This document shows, piece by piece, positions 1-12,900 of a DNA stretch of 64,000 bases. Every line of letters starts with the position of its first letter. Positions within the stretch are counted from its first letter, which is position 1. The notes below the pieces were generated by a model. It was not told where the DNA came from. It saw only the letters and a program-made list of their open reading frames with translations, and did no database searches. This DNA is from Trichosporon coremiiforme (lineage: Eukaryota; Basidiomycota; Tremellomycetes; Trichosporonales; Trichosporonaceae), in NCBI GenBank assembly GCA_039545355.1, contig BCJJ01000014.1:933914-997913 (forward strand). The letters run 5' to 3'. The translations under genes and the position numbers were made by a program.

Positions 1-2
1 CC

Positions 3-1613
3 GAGGGAGCCGAGATCGACAGCAACCTACTCGCACCTCTTCTGGACGAGGCCGTTGCTATCCTCTCTCCTGCTGCTCCGGTAGAGCCGAAGGCGGGTGG
101 CAAGTGGAGAGGCATGTTCGGTCGTCGCAAGAGCGTCTCCGCCTCTGCTCCTGCTGTCGCCACCCCTGATGAGGAGAGCCTCGCGCGCATTTTCCTCGCC
201 GAGGAGCTCGTGCAGCATCTCGTCAGCGACCTCCAGATCGAGACGGAACGCCGAATGGAGCTCGAGAAGCAGAGGGTCGCTTGGCTCGCCCGTGAAGCGG
301 AGGAAGGCGTACCTCCTGAAGCTGAAGATGACGGAGAAAAGGTGGACGATACTGGTATGCTTTTCTCTGTCGAGAACGAGGACGACAGCGAGGAGGAGTC
401 TGCTTCCGAGGATGACACTGAACGCCCAGAGGAGAACGGTGACACGACTGAGAATGGTGACACGACTGAAGGCGTCAACTCTGAAGACAAGGAGGACAAT
501 GAAGTCAAGGAGAACGGCCTGAAGAGTCCGAAGAAGGGCAAGAAGACGCGCAAGGCATCGAACGCTGCGGAGTTGAGTGCAGAAGACGGCAGCGTCAAGT
601 TACCGGAGCTCAAGGTAACAACTACGATGGCAGAGCAGGAGCACCTGGATGAGCTGCAGGCCATCTTCGAGCCGCTCGAGCAGCGCTACATCCCCCTCCA
701 GAAGTCACTGCATGACCAGTCCGTCGCCCTCCAACACCTCAAGACTTCCGTTCCCGAACTCGCTCCCAGGCGCCCCGGATTACGCGCCGTCAGCCTCAAC
801 CTGAAGGGCCGCTCCGAGCATGACGACCTCATCTCGCTTCTCGACGGCTTATATGAGGTCATCGAGGATGCCCGCGTCGACACGGAGATCGCGATGGCGG
901 ACGAGGACCGTGTCTTCCACGGCTTTGCTGCCCTTCTGGACGTCGGCGGCCGCGGTGTAGTGCAGGCCGCCTCGGTCCTGCGCGACGCCCGTTCCTACGC
1001 TACCTCGCGCTCAGGGGACGGCACTGCGTATGCACGCCTCTCTGCGCGCGTCAGCGACATTGAACACGACCTCATGACGATCAAGCGTGCGATGCACGAG
1101 CACGCGGGCGAGGTCGAGCCTGCGGAGGTGACGCCGCAGGTGAACGGCATGGCTGCGCTTGGACGCCGAAAGCCTTCGCTGTGGCAGTCCCTCCCTCTGA
1201 AGACCGTCACGGCGAGCCGGGGTCCCGTCCTCCTCTCCCCGTTATCTGCGCTTCGCAGCGGCAGCCCCGATTTGTCAGGCGACGACCTGATTCAGCGCCG
1301 CAGCGCCTCAAGTCCCATCGGTCTGCTCAGCAGTGTCGGCCGATCCCTCAGCTCCGGCGTCGGCGCCATGGGCAACGGCATCACGGGCGGCGGACGCAAG
1401 GTCTCTGACCTCGCCGCTGGGGCGCTGTACCTCCCCACACGCAGCCGGCGCGACACGGTCAACAGCCAGACCAGCGACGCCAAGGACGAGAAGAAGACCG
1501 AGGCAGCTGAGGAAGGCAAGCCTGCCGAGAATAGCGAGAAGCCGACAATATCGCCCAAGGACGAGAAGAAGGAAGAGCCAGAGCGCAAGGGAGAAGTCGA
1601 CGATGTGGAGTAG
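3..1613 (+). CDS. Hypothetical acidic coiled-coil protein, 5'-partial
   Basis: The reading frame is open from the window edge and stops with TAG at 1611-1613, so the N-terminus lies upstream; the ATG at 114 is probably internal because in-frame codons continue to position 3. About 536 residues are visible. They comprise a helical segment rich in Leu/Glu/Arg, an acidic Glu/Asp stretch (roughly nt 340-510) with a direct repeat of a GDTTENGDTTE-type motif, a Lys-rich patch, a helical middle region (nt 630-1130), a Ser-rich section with basic RRxS sites, and a Lys/Glu-rich tail. No catalytic motif, signal peptide or membrane segment is visible. I do not recognise the family. The downstream neighbour mL58 is convergent, with 286 bases between the stops. 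The codon bias (G/C third positions) matches the conserved genes nearby, so I take it as a real gene. Confidence 0.75.
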   Translation, partial: EGAEIDSNLLAPLLDEAVAILSPAAPVEPKAGGKWRGMFGRRKSVSASAPAVATPDEESLARIFLAEELVQHLVSDLQIETERRMELEKQRVAWLAREAEEGVPPEAEDDGEKVDDTGMLFSVENEDDSEEESASEDDTERPEENGDTTENGDTTEGVNSEDKEDNEVKENGLKSPKKGKKTRKASNAAELSAEDGSVKLPELKVTTTMAEQEHLDELQAIFEPLEQRYIPLQKSLHDQSVALQHLKTSVPELAPRRPGLRAVSLNLKGRSEHDDLISLLDGLYEVIEDARVDTEIAMADEDRVFHGFAALLDVGGRGVVQAASVLRDARSYATSRSGDGTAYARLSARVSDIEHDLMTIKRAMHEHAGEVEPAEVTPQVNGMAALGRRKPSLWQSLPLKTVTASRGPVLLSPLSALRSGSPDLSGDDLIQRRSASSPIGLLSSVGRSLSSGVGAMGNGITGGGRKVSDLAAGALYLPTRSRRDTVNSQTSDAKDEKKTEAAEEGKPAENSEKPTISPKDEKKEEPERKGEVDDVE

Positions 1614-1899
1614 AGTGACGCCCTACTTGCCCTGTATATAATACCACGCACCCATAGACACCACAACATCATTACACTGTTTCCATCTGCATGTTTACCC
1701 TACCGTTGCCATCTGGGTCAGTCCCATCAGCTGCATCCTTCCTCTGCGGTTTCGCCCAGTCCAACTCCGGCCAGTCAGTCCAGTTCAGTACAGCAGACAC
1801 AACCCAAACCATGTCCCCCTCCAATCTGAAGGCCCGTCCAATGCTAAAGAGGTTGCATGCGATGCGGTCGAGAAGAAGTGTGTGTTTTTGCTACTAGAA

Positions 1900-2677
1900 T
1901 TACCAGAACGTCCTGCGCTTCTCGCGGAGTTCGCGGAAGATCTGCTTGCGGATACCCCAGGTGTTCTTCTGGAGCTCGCGCGCGGCGTCCTTCTTGGCAC
2001 GGGCTGCCCGGGACAGCGGGGCGACGCGGGAGATCAGCGGCGTCTGCGTCTTGGGAATGTCAAGCCTGGGCGTTAGCGAAGGGGCGAGCGGAGCGAGGCG
2101 CGAGACCGTCTGGCTACTCTGCCTGGAGCAGCTGGCCATGCTAGCTGTGCCAGAGCTCTGAAGACAGCGGCCAGCGACTAGGAACCCAGCAAGCAGAGCA
2201 AGCACAGGTCGGACGAACCGCCGCCACACGGCGACGGTTCCGGTGTGTATGTACTCACTCCTGCGCAATCTCCATCTTGGAGTATCCCTTCTCCCTCAGC
2301 TCGCGAATCTTGCCAACGGTCGCCTCATCCCACTTGGGCGCGACTTTCCTCACGCTCTCCTTGGCGTGCAGCAGGGGGGCATGCTCCTCGCCCGAGAGCT
2401 CGACCTGCTGCCCCTGGACCCACTGCGTGAACGCCGTCGGCAGACCCATAGTGTAGCTCGGCGCAGTGGGGGGCGGGGCGTAGTGCAGCGTGAGGCCCGA
2501 GTCGAGCTCGGCCTTGGACGAGGTAGGCTCCGAGGGACCCACGAGGGCGACCGGACGGTCGACGCTGGCTCCTTCCGTCGCACGGGCGGGACGGGGCTCG
2601 AACGGGCTGCGCGGGATCGGGAGACGCGTCGGGCGCGCACGGTGCAGCACCTGGGCGGGGAGGGTTGGTCGGAACAT
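1900..2677 (-). CDS. mrpl20: Mitochondrial large ribosomal subunit protein mL58 (MRPL20 family)
   Basis: Likely a structural protein of the fungal mitochondrial large ribosomal subunit. Two exons, 2677-2259 and 2131-1900, are joined over a 127-nt intron (GTGAGT donor, CAG acceptor), giving 216 residues in frame. The N-terminus MFRPTLPAQVLHRARPTRL is Arg-rich without acidic residues, as expected for a mitochondrial presequence. The middle holds a helix-turn-helix-like segment (KIRELREKGYSKMEIAQ) and the C-terminus a basic helix ending RREKRRTFW-like; both are typical of mL58/MRPL20, whose core is an 'IRxLR...LAxxF' segment followed by a Lys/Arg tail ending in W. The acceptor at 2132 was chosen because it is the only nearby CAG that keeps frame into the conserved tail. 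The gene is convergent with the acidic protein upstream and divergent from INO80. The family call rests on motif memory, not an alignment. Confidence 0.78.
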
Positions 2678-4452
2678 CGTGCTGGGGTGGTGTGATGGTC
2701 TGGCGAGCTCGAGTTCGAGGGTTCAGTGCTTGTCCTGGAGGACTGACTTTTCGTTAGGACCCATTCTCGGCGGACAAACTCCCATCGTGGGAGAATTGGA
2801 CCACGCGAGACCGTGCCTGTGCCTGATCGTGCCTCGATGTGCTCACCTTCGATCACCCAACATATCTCGTGAACAGGATCACAGGAACGTGTCAAAACGT
2901 GTGACGATTATGCACGCCCTTCATAATGAGTGGTGCGGTGACAACAGGGGGCCGCTCTCCGTCTTCCATTGTCTAGCGGACCAAGGCAGCGCGCTGACTC
3001 CGTGGCAGACACACAACTGCTAAAACGTCCCCTCCCAGACCCGACGCCCGTGGGAAAGTGAGCAAGTCCGCCGTACGCGTCTTGCTCCTTAGCCGCAGTC
3101 AGCTCCGAGGTCACGTGCAGATGCAGATCGGAGGTGGCATCCACCCCGCAAAGATAAGAAAAGCAGAGAAGCATACTCATTGCAGGTGCATGATGATGGG
3201 TGCTGACGGATGCAGCGGTATGCTGGAGGGTTGGCAGCGATGGATTGGCAAAAAGCAGTGCCAGTCGCAAGGGCCGCGAGAATGTTGAGACGTGAGCGCA
3301 GAGGCTGGGGCTGAAAAGAATGACGCTGGCTGGATTTGCTGGCTTTGGCCGAACGACCGACGCGAGCCTCGAGCAGCAGCCAGCCGGATGTTGTTCCAGC
3401 TTTGGATTGAGATCGGAGACTAAAACCTGCTCCCTGGGCCCGGAAAGTGACGTGGCCCTTGCGATCTCAGTGTAATCAGACATTAGATGCTGGCGCGAGA
3501 CGATTAAGCGAGGGGTTATTAGCGGGACCAGATTTAACGTTGGGTGCAGGAATCGGATGGACTACGGTGCGGTGGTGGACTGTGAATTCCAGGTGCAGCA
3601 GAGTGGATGCCTTGCTTCGGCCTCAGCCTCGACTCCTCCAACCACGAAAAGAGTACAGCCCAGCCCAGCATCCACCAACTAGCCCCGCTGCCCCCGCCCC
3701 CTCACTCATCCCCCCACGGCCCGGCACGAAAACCTGTTCATGCCCAAAAGAACTTGCAAGCGTCACCAGAAGCTCATCCCATGCATTGCATCTGACAACC
3801 TTGCCGAGGCCATCACAGCGATTGCCCTCGCCGTCATAGACAACTGACTTGTCACCCCGTCCACCACTCGGCCCGGTGGAGGTTCACCGCGCTCAGCTCA
3901 CGCTGTCGCTCCGCGCTCCGCGTCCCCACCCAAAACCCATCATCCATTTAAGACTCAGTACCACTCTTGGCTAAGGGCACGCCTTGCACGCCTGGCCACC
4001 TGGCTCCGGGCTCCCCTCAACTCCCCCTTCTCTTTCCCAAATCCCCCCGCGCACCTCATTCTTTCTCATCATCCCATCCCATCCCATCCCCCAACAACGC
4101 CAACGCACCAAAGCAGCATCGAGAAAATCCTTGTCACAACATCCCATCCATCCTTACCCCTCACCCTTACATTGACCGCGTAACACCCCCCGGCCAATAA
4201 ACGAACCCCATCAGCCAAGCAGCAAAGCAAGCCTCGGAATATCCACAGGACCCACAGGACCTACTGGACCGCTGACTGCTTACTGCCTGCTTGGGTTCTC
4301 GCTTCCACCAGGCCACCAGGCGGGGCAGTCGCCAGAACACACTCCACCACCCACTACACCTCGGTCCAAGCAAACCCACTCACCGCAAGTCTTAGAAAAA
4401 GCGCTACAAACGCGACACCGGCAGGCAGCATCGAGCAGCCATCAACGCCATC
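2678..4452. other. Intergenic region between divergent mL58 and INO80
   Basis: About 1.8 kb between two divergently transcribed genes, so it must hold both promoters. The stretch 3640-4400 is pyrimidine/CA-rich on the plus strand, typical of a fungal 5' leader before INO80. A minus-strand open frame of 191 codons (2908-3483) has no recognisable domain and mixed codon use; I do not call it a gene. No convincing TATA box was seen. Confidence 0.5.
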
Positions 4453-7400
4453 ATGGCCGAGTACGATTACGACCGCGAAGGCGACCGGGACCTCGACATC
4501 ATCGATGAGCCCAGGGCCAGTCGCGCCCATCGTACAAGGCATCACTCAAACAGCAGGAGCCCAGTGGTTACCAACGGAGGCATGGACTTGGACAGGGCGG
4601 TAAGTACCTCGACCACCTGATGTGCCCGGGAGCGTGTGGTGTTGGTTGGCCCATGGACCACGATGGGCGAGGGCGCGAAGGTGGATTCGGATGTGCCGCA
4701 CGTAGCATGGTGCAAGCACGATCTTTTTCCGCGAGCCCCTCCTCGCCTCTTGTGTTCCTTCGTGTCCTTTGACACACGCGCAATGCGCCAGAGCTCTAAC
4801 TGACATTGAACTCAGCCATCTCCGCCACGTCCATCGGTTTCCTCTCGCATGTCGCTGTCGGCCCTTGTGAATTCTCCTCCTCCGCCTGCGTCTGCTTCAC
4901 CTCCCCCCGTTTCTCGCAGCTCGCGCCAGCCACCCCTCTCGCCGCCGACACGTTCAACATCTCGCTACGACGATTTCCCATCCAGCTCGCGCTACGAGCC
5001 CGGGTACATGTCGCGTTCGAACCGCTCCCTCCAGTCTTCCTCTGATTATTACGGTGTGCCCCGCGATGTAGGGCGCTCCTACCTCCACCGCGGCGACCAC
5101 AGCAGGGCGGACATGACCTACGACAGCCCAGAGACGAGCCGGTACGATCGCGCCCCGTCCTACGATACCACGCACGAGTACAGCACCGCAGCTGATCCGT
5201 ACGAGTCGAGGCGCTTGCGATCATCCGGTCGCTCATCCGGTCGCCGCTCTGGCGGTGGGCCGGGTCCTTCGTCATACGCGTCGTACCGCTCGCCTTCCCC
5301 TCCCCACGCACCCCCCGCGTTCCAGCCGTACCAGCCGTCCGGGTGGCGCAACGGTGGTGGCCACGAGCGCGACCACGAGCATGACCGTGAGGAGTCGCCT
5401 CTTCCCCCGGCTGCATCGAGCCCTGTCTCTGATCGTCGCCGCTCGCCAGAACCCGCGTCTGCACCCACAGCAGCTGAAACAATGCCGTCTACTGTGGGAA
5501 GGAAGGTGCTTCGCCATGACGACAGTCTGGAGGAGAACCAGGATGTGTGGCAAGAGCACCTACGCACGTTTCAGCAACGACGCGAGCACGAGGCCAACGA
5601 GATCCTCTACTGGACACCTGACCTGGGCGACGGCAAAAACGTCACCGTCAAGGTCCCGACCAAGCGCAAGGGCTGGCCTGCCGATCACCCCACGCGCATT
5701 GCGCAGCGCCAGGCGAAGGAAGCCGCACTCGCCGCCGGTCAGGAGCTTCCCAAGAAGAAGTACAAGCGCAAGCCCAAGGTGTCCTCCGCCGCGATCGACG
5801 ACGAGCTTCTCGGCCTCGCTGAGGGCGACATGGCCGCAGCTAGCAGCCCCATGCCCGCCTCTTCGGTGCACGATGGCGACGACGACGTGATCCCCGACAT
5901 TGACCCGAACGCGCTGGTTTGGCCCTCGGGACTCACCCGGGCCGAGGTCATCTCCAAGATTGAGGCGAATGACATGAAGGGCCTCACCGAGGACGACGTC
6001 AAGCAAGTCCAGGACGAGATGTGGCTCAAGAAGAACGGCCCTGCCGCACGTAGGAAGGACGGCACTATGCGCAAGAAGCCCGGTCCCGCCAAGGGCTGGA
6101 AGCGCATGAGGCGTCTTGCGGAGAAGGCTGCTCGTGGCGAGAACGGCGAGAGCGAGGGCGATGAGTCCACGCTGAACGGGGAAGCCGACGCCGACATTGC
6201 CGCTCTGCTGGACGACGGCTCCGAAGCTCCGCCCAAGAAGCGCCGCCAGTCGAAGAAGAAGAAGAGCCTTGCCGCCGACGTCACGGTCGACGACATTATC
6301 AACTCTGAGATCGATGAGATTAAGGCTGATGACGACGTGAACGGCGACGCGCCGCTACCACCTCCCCCCAAGAAGCGATCAGGGAAGGCCAAGGAGCCCG
6401 GAGTCGGCAAGGGACGCTGGACTCGCCCCCCCAAGGAGAAGAAGATCAAGGCGAAGGAGGAGGAAGCTGCTCGCGAGGAGGCCGAGAGCGTTCCCCCGCC
6501 ACCGCCGCCACCTCCGCGTCACCAGCCGAACACGTACGACCCCCGTGGCGTGTCCGAGCGCGAAGCCGAGGTCCGTCTGTCGCTTGTTGAGGAGATCCAG
6601 CGTCAGGTCTGGTCGTCAATCATCCGCGATGTGCCCCGTGTCTACCGTGTCAACCAAGCGTTCGACAATGCGATCAAGCAGGATGCCGCTCGTACCGCGC
6701 AGGCGTGCCAGCGCAACCTGCTGAATTCGCGTAACCTCCGCCCGTCCCACCGTTCCGCCAAGTCCAACAAGGACGCGAACGCCAAGGCCAAGCGTGTCAT
6801 GCGCGAGATGATGGTCTACTGGCGTAAGAACGAGAAGGACGAGGTCGCCGCGCGCAAGCGTGCCGAGAAGGAGGCGCTGGAGAAGGCTAAGGCCGAGGAA
6901 GAGGCGCGTGAATCCAAGCGCCAGGCCCGTAAGCTCAATTTCCTGCTCACGCAGACCGAGCTGTACTCGCACTTCATTGGCAAGAAGATCAAAACGAACG
7001 AGGCCGAGGAGATGGACGGTGGTCAGTCGACGCCCATCCCAGATGCGCCCAACGGTGTGTCCGGTAACCTCGAGGATCTCGCTGCCGGCGAGGACAAGGA
7101 GCTCGACTTTGATGATGACGACGAGGAGAACCTCCGCCGTCACGCCGCCAAAGGTGCTCTTGCCACCATGCAGGCTTCGCGCGACAAGGCACGCGAGTTC
7201 GACAAGAAGGCCGACGACCCGATGGACGCCGACGAGCTCGACTTCCAGAACCCTAATCTCGGAGAGAACCAGGTCACCATCACCCAGCCCAAGCGTCTCA
7301 TGGCTCAGCTCAAAGAGTACCAGCTCAAGGGTCTCACCTGGCTCGGAAACCTGTACGAGCAGGGTATCAACGGTATTCTCGCCGATGAGATGGGTCTCGG

Positions 7401-9950
7401 AAAGACGATCCAGTCGATCTCGCTCCTTGCGTATCTTGCCGAAGTGCACAACCTTTGGGGTCCCTTCCTCGTCATCGCGCCTTCCTCGACGCTGCACAAC
7501 TGGCAGCAGGAGCTGACGCGCTTCGTCCCCCACCTCAAGGCCCTCCCGTACTGGGGATCGCCCAAGGACCGTGAGACGCTGCGTCGTATCTGGAACCGCA
7601 AGAACCAGACTTTCACGGAGGACTCGCCGTTCCACATTCTCGTGACCAGCTACCAACTCGTGAGTTAAGACGGTAACAAACGAACTGACAATGCAGGCTG
7701 TTCAGGACGAGAAGTACTTCCAGATGATGCGCTGGCAGTACATGATTCTCGACGAGGCGCAGGCCATCAAGAGCTCGTCCTCGGCGCGTTGGAAGTCGCT
7801 CCTGTCGTTCAACTGCCGTAACCGTCTCCTTTTGACTGGAACTCCCATCCAGAACTCGATGCACGGTAAGCTCGCTCGCTGACGGAGAGTATCAGCTGAC
7901 ATCAGAACTGTGGGCGCTGCTCCACTTCATCATGCCTTCCCTGTTCGACTCGCACGAGGAGTTCAGCGAGTGGTTCTCCAAGGACATCGAGAACGCTGGA
8001 AGCGGTAACGGCCAGCTCAAGCCCGAGCAGTTGAAGCGTCTGCACACTATCCTGAAGCCGTTCATGCTGCGTCGTGTCAAGAAGCACGTGCAGAAGGAGC
8101 TCGGTGACAAGATCGAGATCGATGTTCTCGTCGACCTGAGCCAGCGCCAGCGCGACATCTACAAGCGTCTGCGGTCACGCATCTCGATCGCCGACCTCAT
8201 GAAGGCAGACACCAACGACTCGACGGCGACCAAGAACCTGATGAACCTCGTGATGCAGTTCCGTAAGGTCTGCAACCACCCGGACCTGTTTGAGCGTGCC
8301 GACGTGCAGTCGCCGTTCCTGTTTGGATCGTTCAGCCAGAGCGGCAACCTCGCGCGCCAGGGCGACAACCTGTACTGCCCCAACTCGGCGAAGAACGCGA
8401 TCGAGGTCACGGTCCCCAGGATTCTTTGGGAGGACGGTGGTGTGCTGAAGCGCCCGAGCGAGGAGAGCCTCGCCGGCTCAGACACCTACGTCATGAACAA
8501 CCTCATGAACATCTGGAGCACCGAGTGGATCAACAGCTCCCTGAAGCAGGAGCAGTCGCCGTTCGCCTTCCTCAAGGTGATGGACCTGTCCCCTGGGGAA
8601 GCCAACCGCCGTGCCAAGTCGCACCCGCTCGTGCAGCTGCTCGACAAGTCGGAGGACAAGCGCGACAACGCCATCAACGGATCATACAAGGCTGACCACG
8701 ACTTTGCTGCTTCTTCGTCCAAGAAGTTCACACCGATCGAGCCGCGTGTGCCCAACGCCGCGCCCGAGGGCACAGACCTTCCTCCTCTGCGCGACATCAC
8801 GCGCCAGTTCTGGAACCAGTCCTACATGTCGAGGCGCTCTGCCCGCTTCGCGCAGGAGAGCGCCATCGCGCCGCCGATCCGCCCGGTCGCCTCAAGCCGG
8901 TCGTACGTCAACACGCAGGACCGCCTCGAGAACGACCCCCTCGTCCGCTCCGCCCTGTACGGCTCAGCGCCCAGCGAGCGCGACGACCCGGACGCGGCCA
9001 AGCAGCTTGTCCGCCTCGCTCCTGGCGTCTCGTCCACTGGCCTGCTCGAGGTCTCTGACGAGAACCAGGTGCCGCGGTCCAGCATTGCGATCCCGCCGCC
9101 GCAACGCCTCATTGTCGACTCGGCCAAGCTCGCGCGTCTCGACGACCTCCTCCGCGAACTCAAGGCTGGCGGCCACCGTGTGCTGCTCTACTTCCAGATG
9201 ACCAAGATGATGGACCTCATCGAGGAGTACCTCATCTACCGTCAATACAAGTACCTGCGCCTCGATGGTTCATCGGCAATCGGCGACCGTCGTGACATGG
9301 TCACGTCGTGGCAGACGAACCCAGACATCTTCGTGTTTTGTCTCAGTACGCGTGCCGGTGGTCTCGGTATCAACCTGACGGCTGCCGACACTGTCATTTT
9401 CTACGACCACGACTGGAACCCGTCGAACGACGCGCAGGCGATGGACCGTGCGCACCGTGTCGGTCAGACGAAGCAGGTCACCGTTTACCGCCTCATCGCG
9501 CGCGGTACGATCGAGGAGCGCATTGTCAAGCTCGCCCGCGCCAAGAAGGACGTGCAGGACATCGTCGTCGGAGCCAAGAGCGTCAACGACGTCGCCAAGC
9601 CGACCGAGATTGCGAGTCTGTTCATGGACGACGAGGACGTGGCCGAGTCGATGGCGAAGCGCAAGCAGGCCGAGGCACACGGCTACGTCGCGCCCGCGTT
9701 CGGGCAGACGAAGAAGTCTGCGTTCGGCGACGGGCTCGACATTGGCGACGACGAGGGCGACGACTTCTTCACGGCAGCGAACAAGAACCAACAACAGGAC
9801 GACGACGACGACGATCAGACGCCATCTGGATCGGGCGCGCGGACGCCGCAGCCGAAGAAGGGCCGCGCAAAGAAGAGCGAGGGTGCAAAGCCAAAGGGGC
9901 GCGGCAAGAAGGTCAAGATTGCCCTGGGTCCGGACGGCCTGCCCCTCTAA
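4453..9950 (+). CDS. INO80: INO80 chromatin-remodelling ATPase
   Basis: Catalytic subunit of the nuclear INO80 complex, which slides nucleosomes and edits H2A.Z at promoters, replication forks and breaks. Four exons are inferred: 4453-4599, 4816-7659, 7697-7865 and 7906-9950, with GTAAGT/GTGAGT donors and CTRAC-type branch sites; they give 1734 residues in frame. Order of parts: a Ser/Pro/Tyr-rich disordered N-terminus; Lys-rich linkers; a DBINO domain about residues 630-775 ([18 protein letters not shown], then YWRKNEK); the SNF2 N-lobe with Walker A DEMGLGKT near residue 906 and the DEAQ box near 1015; a long insertion typical of INO80; and the helicase C-lobe from about 1479 with [14 protein letters not shown] and TIEERI. 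The DEAQ (rather than DEAH) box and DBINO domain set it apart from SWR1 and SNF2. The tail is acidic, then Lys-rich. The start was chosen because exon 1 is short, in phase 0 and joins cleanly. All key ATPase residues are present. Confidence 0.96.
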
Positions 9951-12900
9951 TTTTCCTACAGCAATAGATACCACTTCATTAAGCCGATACGGCGATGTAG
10001 AGCATGCATGTGACAGTAGCGACGCACACGAGCCCGAGCGAAGTGAAGGCGAGTGTCAACCAGCGAGCGTAGCGAGCTGCAAGGGTGATGGTGGCGAGAT
10101 CAGAGACACTCACCGCCCAGCCCACGAGGAGATGATTGTCTCTTGTGGAGACATGGCTAGATCCGTCGCAGTGAGCGCAGAGAGCTTGGACAGCCATCGA
10201 GTCGAGACCAGTCTTCCACTTCGAGCCATCTGTCTGTGCAGCTTCCGGCCAGTCATAACCCCATGCACCCCATGCGGGGCTCAGCACAGGCCCCAAGGGA
10301 CCACATGCAATGCTCCTGTGATCGCGCTCTGTTTAGTCTGTCCATCGATCGAGGTGCTCATCGGTAGGTCTGTCCCGTGCTCAGCCTTGGCTCAGCTCTG
10401 CCTCTGGGCGCGTGGGGGCGTATAGGCGACTAACCCCCCACCCATCTCCCCCAAGGCCCCCGAAGGCCCCCCCGACTCACCCGGCAGCCTTTCGCAGCCT
10501 CTCATTGAGTGTCTGTGCAACAGCCGGTTCCAGTATTCGTTGATGGAGCTTGGCACGACGCCTGTTGGCTCTATCATGCTGGCTCTGTAGAATGCGCCAG
10601 AGTCTCGAAGAAGATGAAGGCTGTGCGCTGTGCGCAATGGCTCCGGCGGAGACGAGACTAGAGCACTAGAGCGTGCTAGAGCACTGTTGCGCGCGTAGAC
10701 TGCCGCATAGTTCACCGTCTAGCTCAATGCCTAGCGCAGGGGGAGACGATGGTGCAAGGTGAAGAATGGAGCCAGTTTGATCTTCCATTCAGATCTCGAC
10801 TGCCCCCACGCGCCATGCAGTCCAGCGACCAGCAGGCTAGCAGGCTAAAGGAGGTAGAGATCGCAAAGATCCGGTTCTTCCAAGGCAATACAGACCATGG
10901 CGCACATCCCGGCTACGTCTCTTCGGACCGGGACAGCCGGCACCGGCAGGGATCCGGCGAATGCGGGGTTCGAGCGGTGGAGCGGGGAAGCCGGCCCGCC
11001 CTGTTCACCTCCTTTACCTTTCCACTGCCTAGCATCAGTTCAACAAAGGCGGTCTTTGAAGCTCTGAGGGATGTGCATGCGATGGACAGGAATAGCAGAC
11101 TCGCGGTATCACTGAAAGTGCAAAACCCACTGCGCGGCGTACGCGGCGTGACGCCCAGCGCACGTCCCTTCGATCCCTTTTACTTGATTATGAATTGAAT
11201 CGCGCATGGACGCGCCCACCACCCAGTCGTACCTATCTGATACCTGAGTTGATTGACGGCCTGAGCATGAGCACACCTGAGCACCTGTCTGAGACCTGCT
11301 GATTGATACCAGATACCTGAGGTGGGCTATCTGTTGCGCCTGAGGGCGCCTGGATTGGAGTGATCAGACGAGCAATTGCAAGTGAAGAGCACGCGATACG
11401 CGGTACGCAAAGTGGGTGCAGGGCTCGAATCACGGACGGACGTTCCAACCAGAAGATCGAAAGGAGCGCACAGATCGCAGAGAAGTCTCTACTGGCTCAA
11501 CCGAAAGACAGATACATGGTCCGCCACGGATTGTCTCTGCCTGCCGGCTACAACCCCACCCCCGCACGCCATCAACCCCTAGACGGACCGAGCGTACCGA
11601 TCCTGCTTGCGTCTAGAACAAGGATAGTCAGACAGTGGCGCGGGCCATTCTCACTGAGGCTAGCAGGAGGGCTCGGAGTGCGATCCGCGGATCACGCGGC
11701 TCGTTGAGAGCTGAACGACTCACATGCCCCGCTCAAACAAAGTCTAGCTCGTCAATCGCTTGCAGGGCTTCAGCCACACTTCTCGGTGTGATGTTCGTTT
11801 GCTGTACAACCGCTCGGCCGCAGGAACCGCAAGAGGCTCAGGCGCTCAGGCGTGAGGCAATACGGCGACTCAGCGAGGCATTGCTGTGGTCTGTCCTCCC
11901 CCTAGCTACACAGCCAGTACTGACCCCATTGGTGTCCTTGTCCATGACTATACTGGTCAGTGTGGTGGCGGGAGGAAGTTGAATGCTCTCTTCGCCAGTA
12001 GCGCAGCAGCAGGTGGTTGAAACAACTCATCCGCAGCCCCGCATGCCACAGAAACAGGAGCGGGCAGGTGGCGGGCAGAGATGGACGCCTGCCTTCCACA
12101 TTCGGCCAAACGGCAGCAAGCTGCCCGCTTCCAACTCGGATACTGGAACCGTTCTCACACGGGTTCCAGATACTGAAAGTGTAGGCTGGACAACTCAGAG
12201 GCGCCTTCTGGAGTCTTCTCTGTTCCTAATGTCTCGGCATCACCTGGTCCAGAGAACGGCGTGGCTCCTCAACGTTACGGGCATTGCTAGAACGGAACCA
12301 GGCCACCCCGCCCGCCAACCTTGTAAGATGAGACGGGGGGATGAAACGCGTTATCGCCTCGTGTGCACTTCCACTCATCTCCACTGCTTCTGCTACAGTC
12401 ACAGTCGAGCAGTCGAGCAGTCGTGTGGTGCGTTCGTGAGAAATCAGCGCGGGCATCGAAACATCAAACCCGAAACCCAGTCGCTGCGAGCACAGGCCAT
12501 TCTTACTCCAAATCGCAGTTTGGACAATTCGATAAGCTTTCCCTTGTTCCCACAGACATGAATTCGAAACCGACCAAGCTCGCAAGCTCGCGAGGTATGC
12601 GAGGCTTGCGGCTCGCAGATCTGCCCATTCAGCCCAATGCGAAGAGACAGTTACAGTTGATTTGACTCTCCCCGGCTTTTGCACAAACGTTTGGCTCGAG
12701 GTTCGAAGACGGCGGAGACTATCAGATCGCAAGGCGCGCATGGCGACAAGACACCATTAGCCAGTCAGAAATCAATTAGGACCGTTACGTCACCCTATCT
12801 GACGCTCGATATCAGCCGGAACATTCGCCCTCTATACCCTGTGCATGCGTACATGGGTTGCTGCGGTTCTGCCGCAACCCGTGTCCATTGGAACCGCCAG

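Noticed and set aside
2908..3483. 191-codon minus-strand open frame between mL58 and INO80
   Set aside because: No domain, mixed codon use and no splice partners; lies where two divergent promoters are expected.
6616..7656. 346-codon frame antisense to INO80
   Set aside because: Shadow of a GC-rich coding sequence; the Leu/Val/Arg-rich product has no domain.
9979..10296. Minus-strand frame ending in a membrane-like segment (LTLAFTSLGLVCVATVTCML)
   Set aside because: The hydrophobic tail is suggestive and a 37-nt GT-AG segment precedes it, but splicing it leads to a stop upstream and no start codon could be tied to it.
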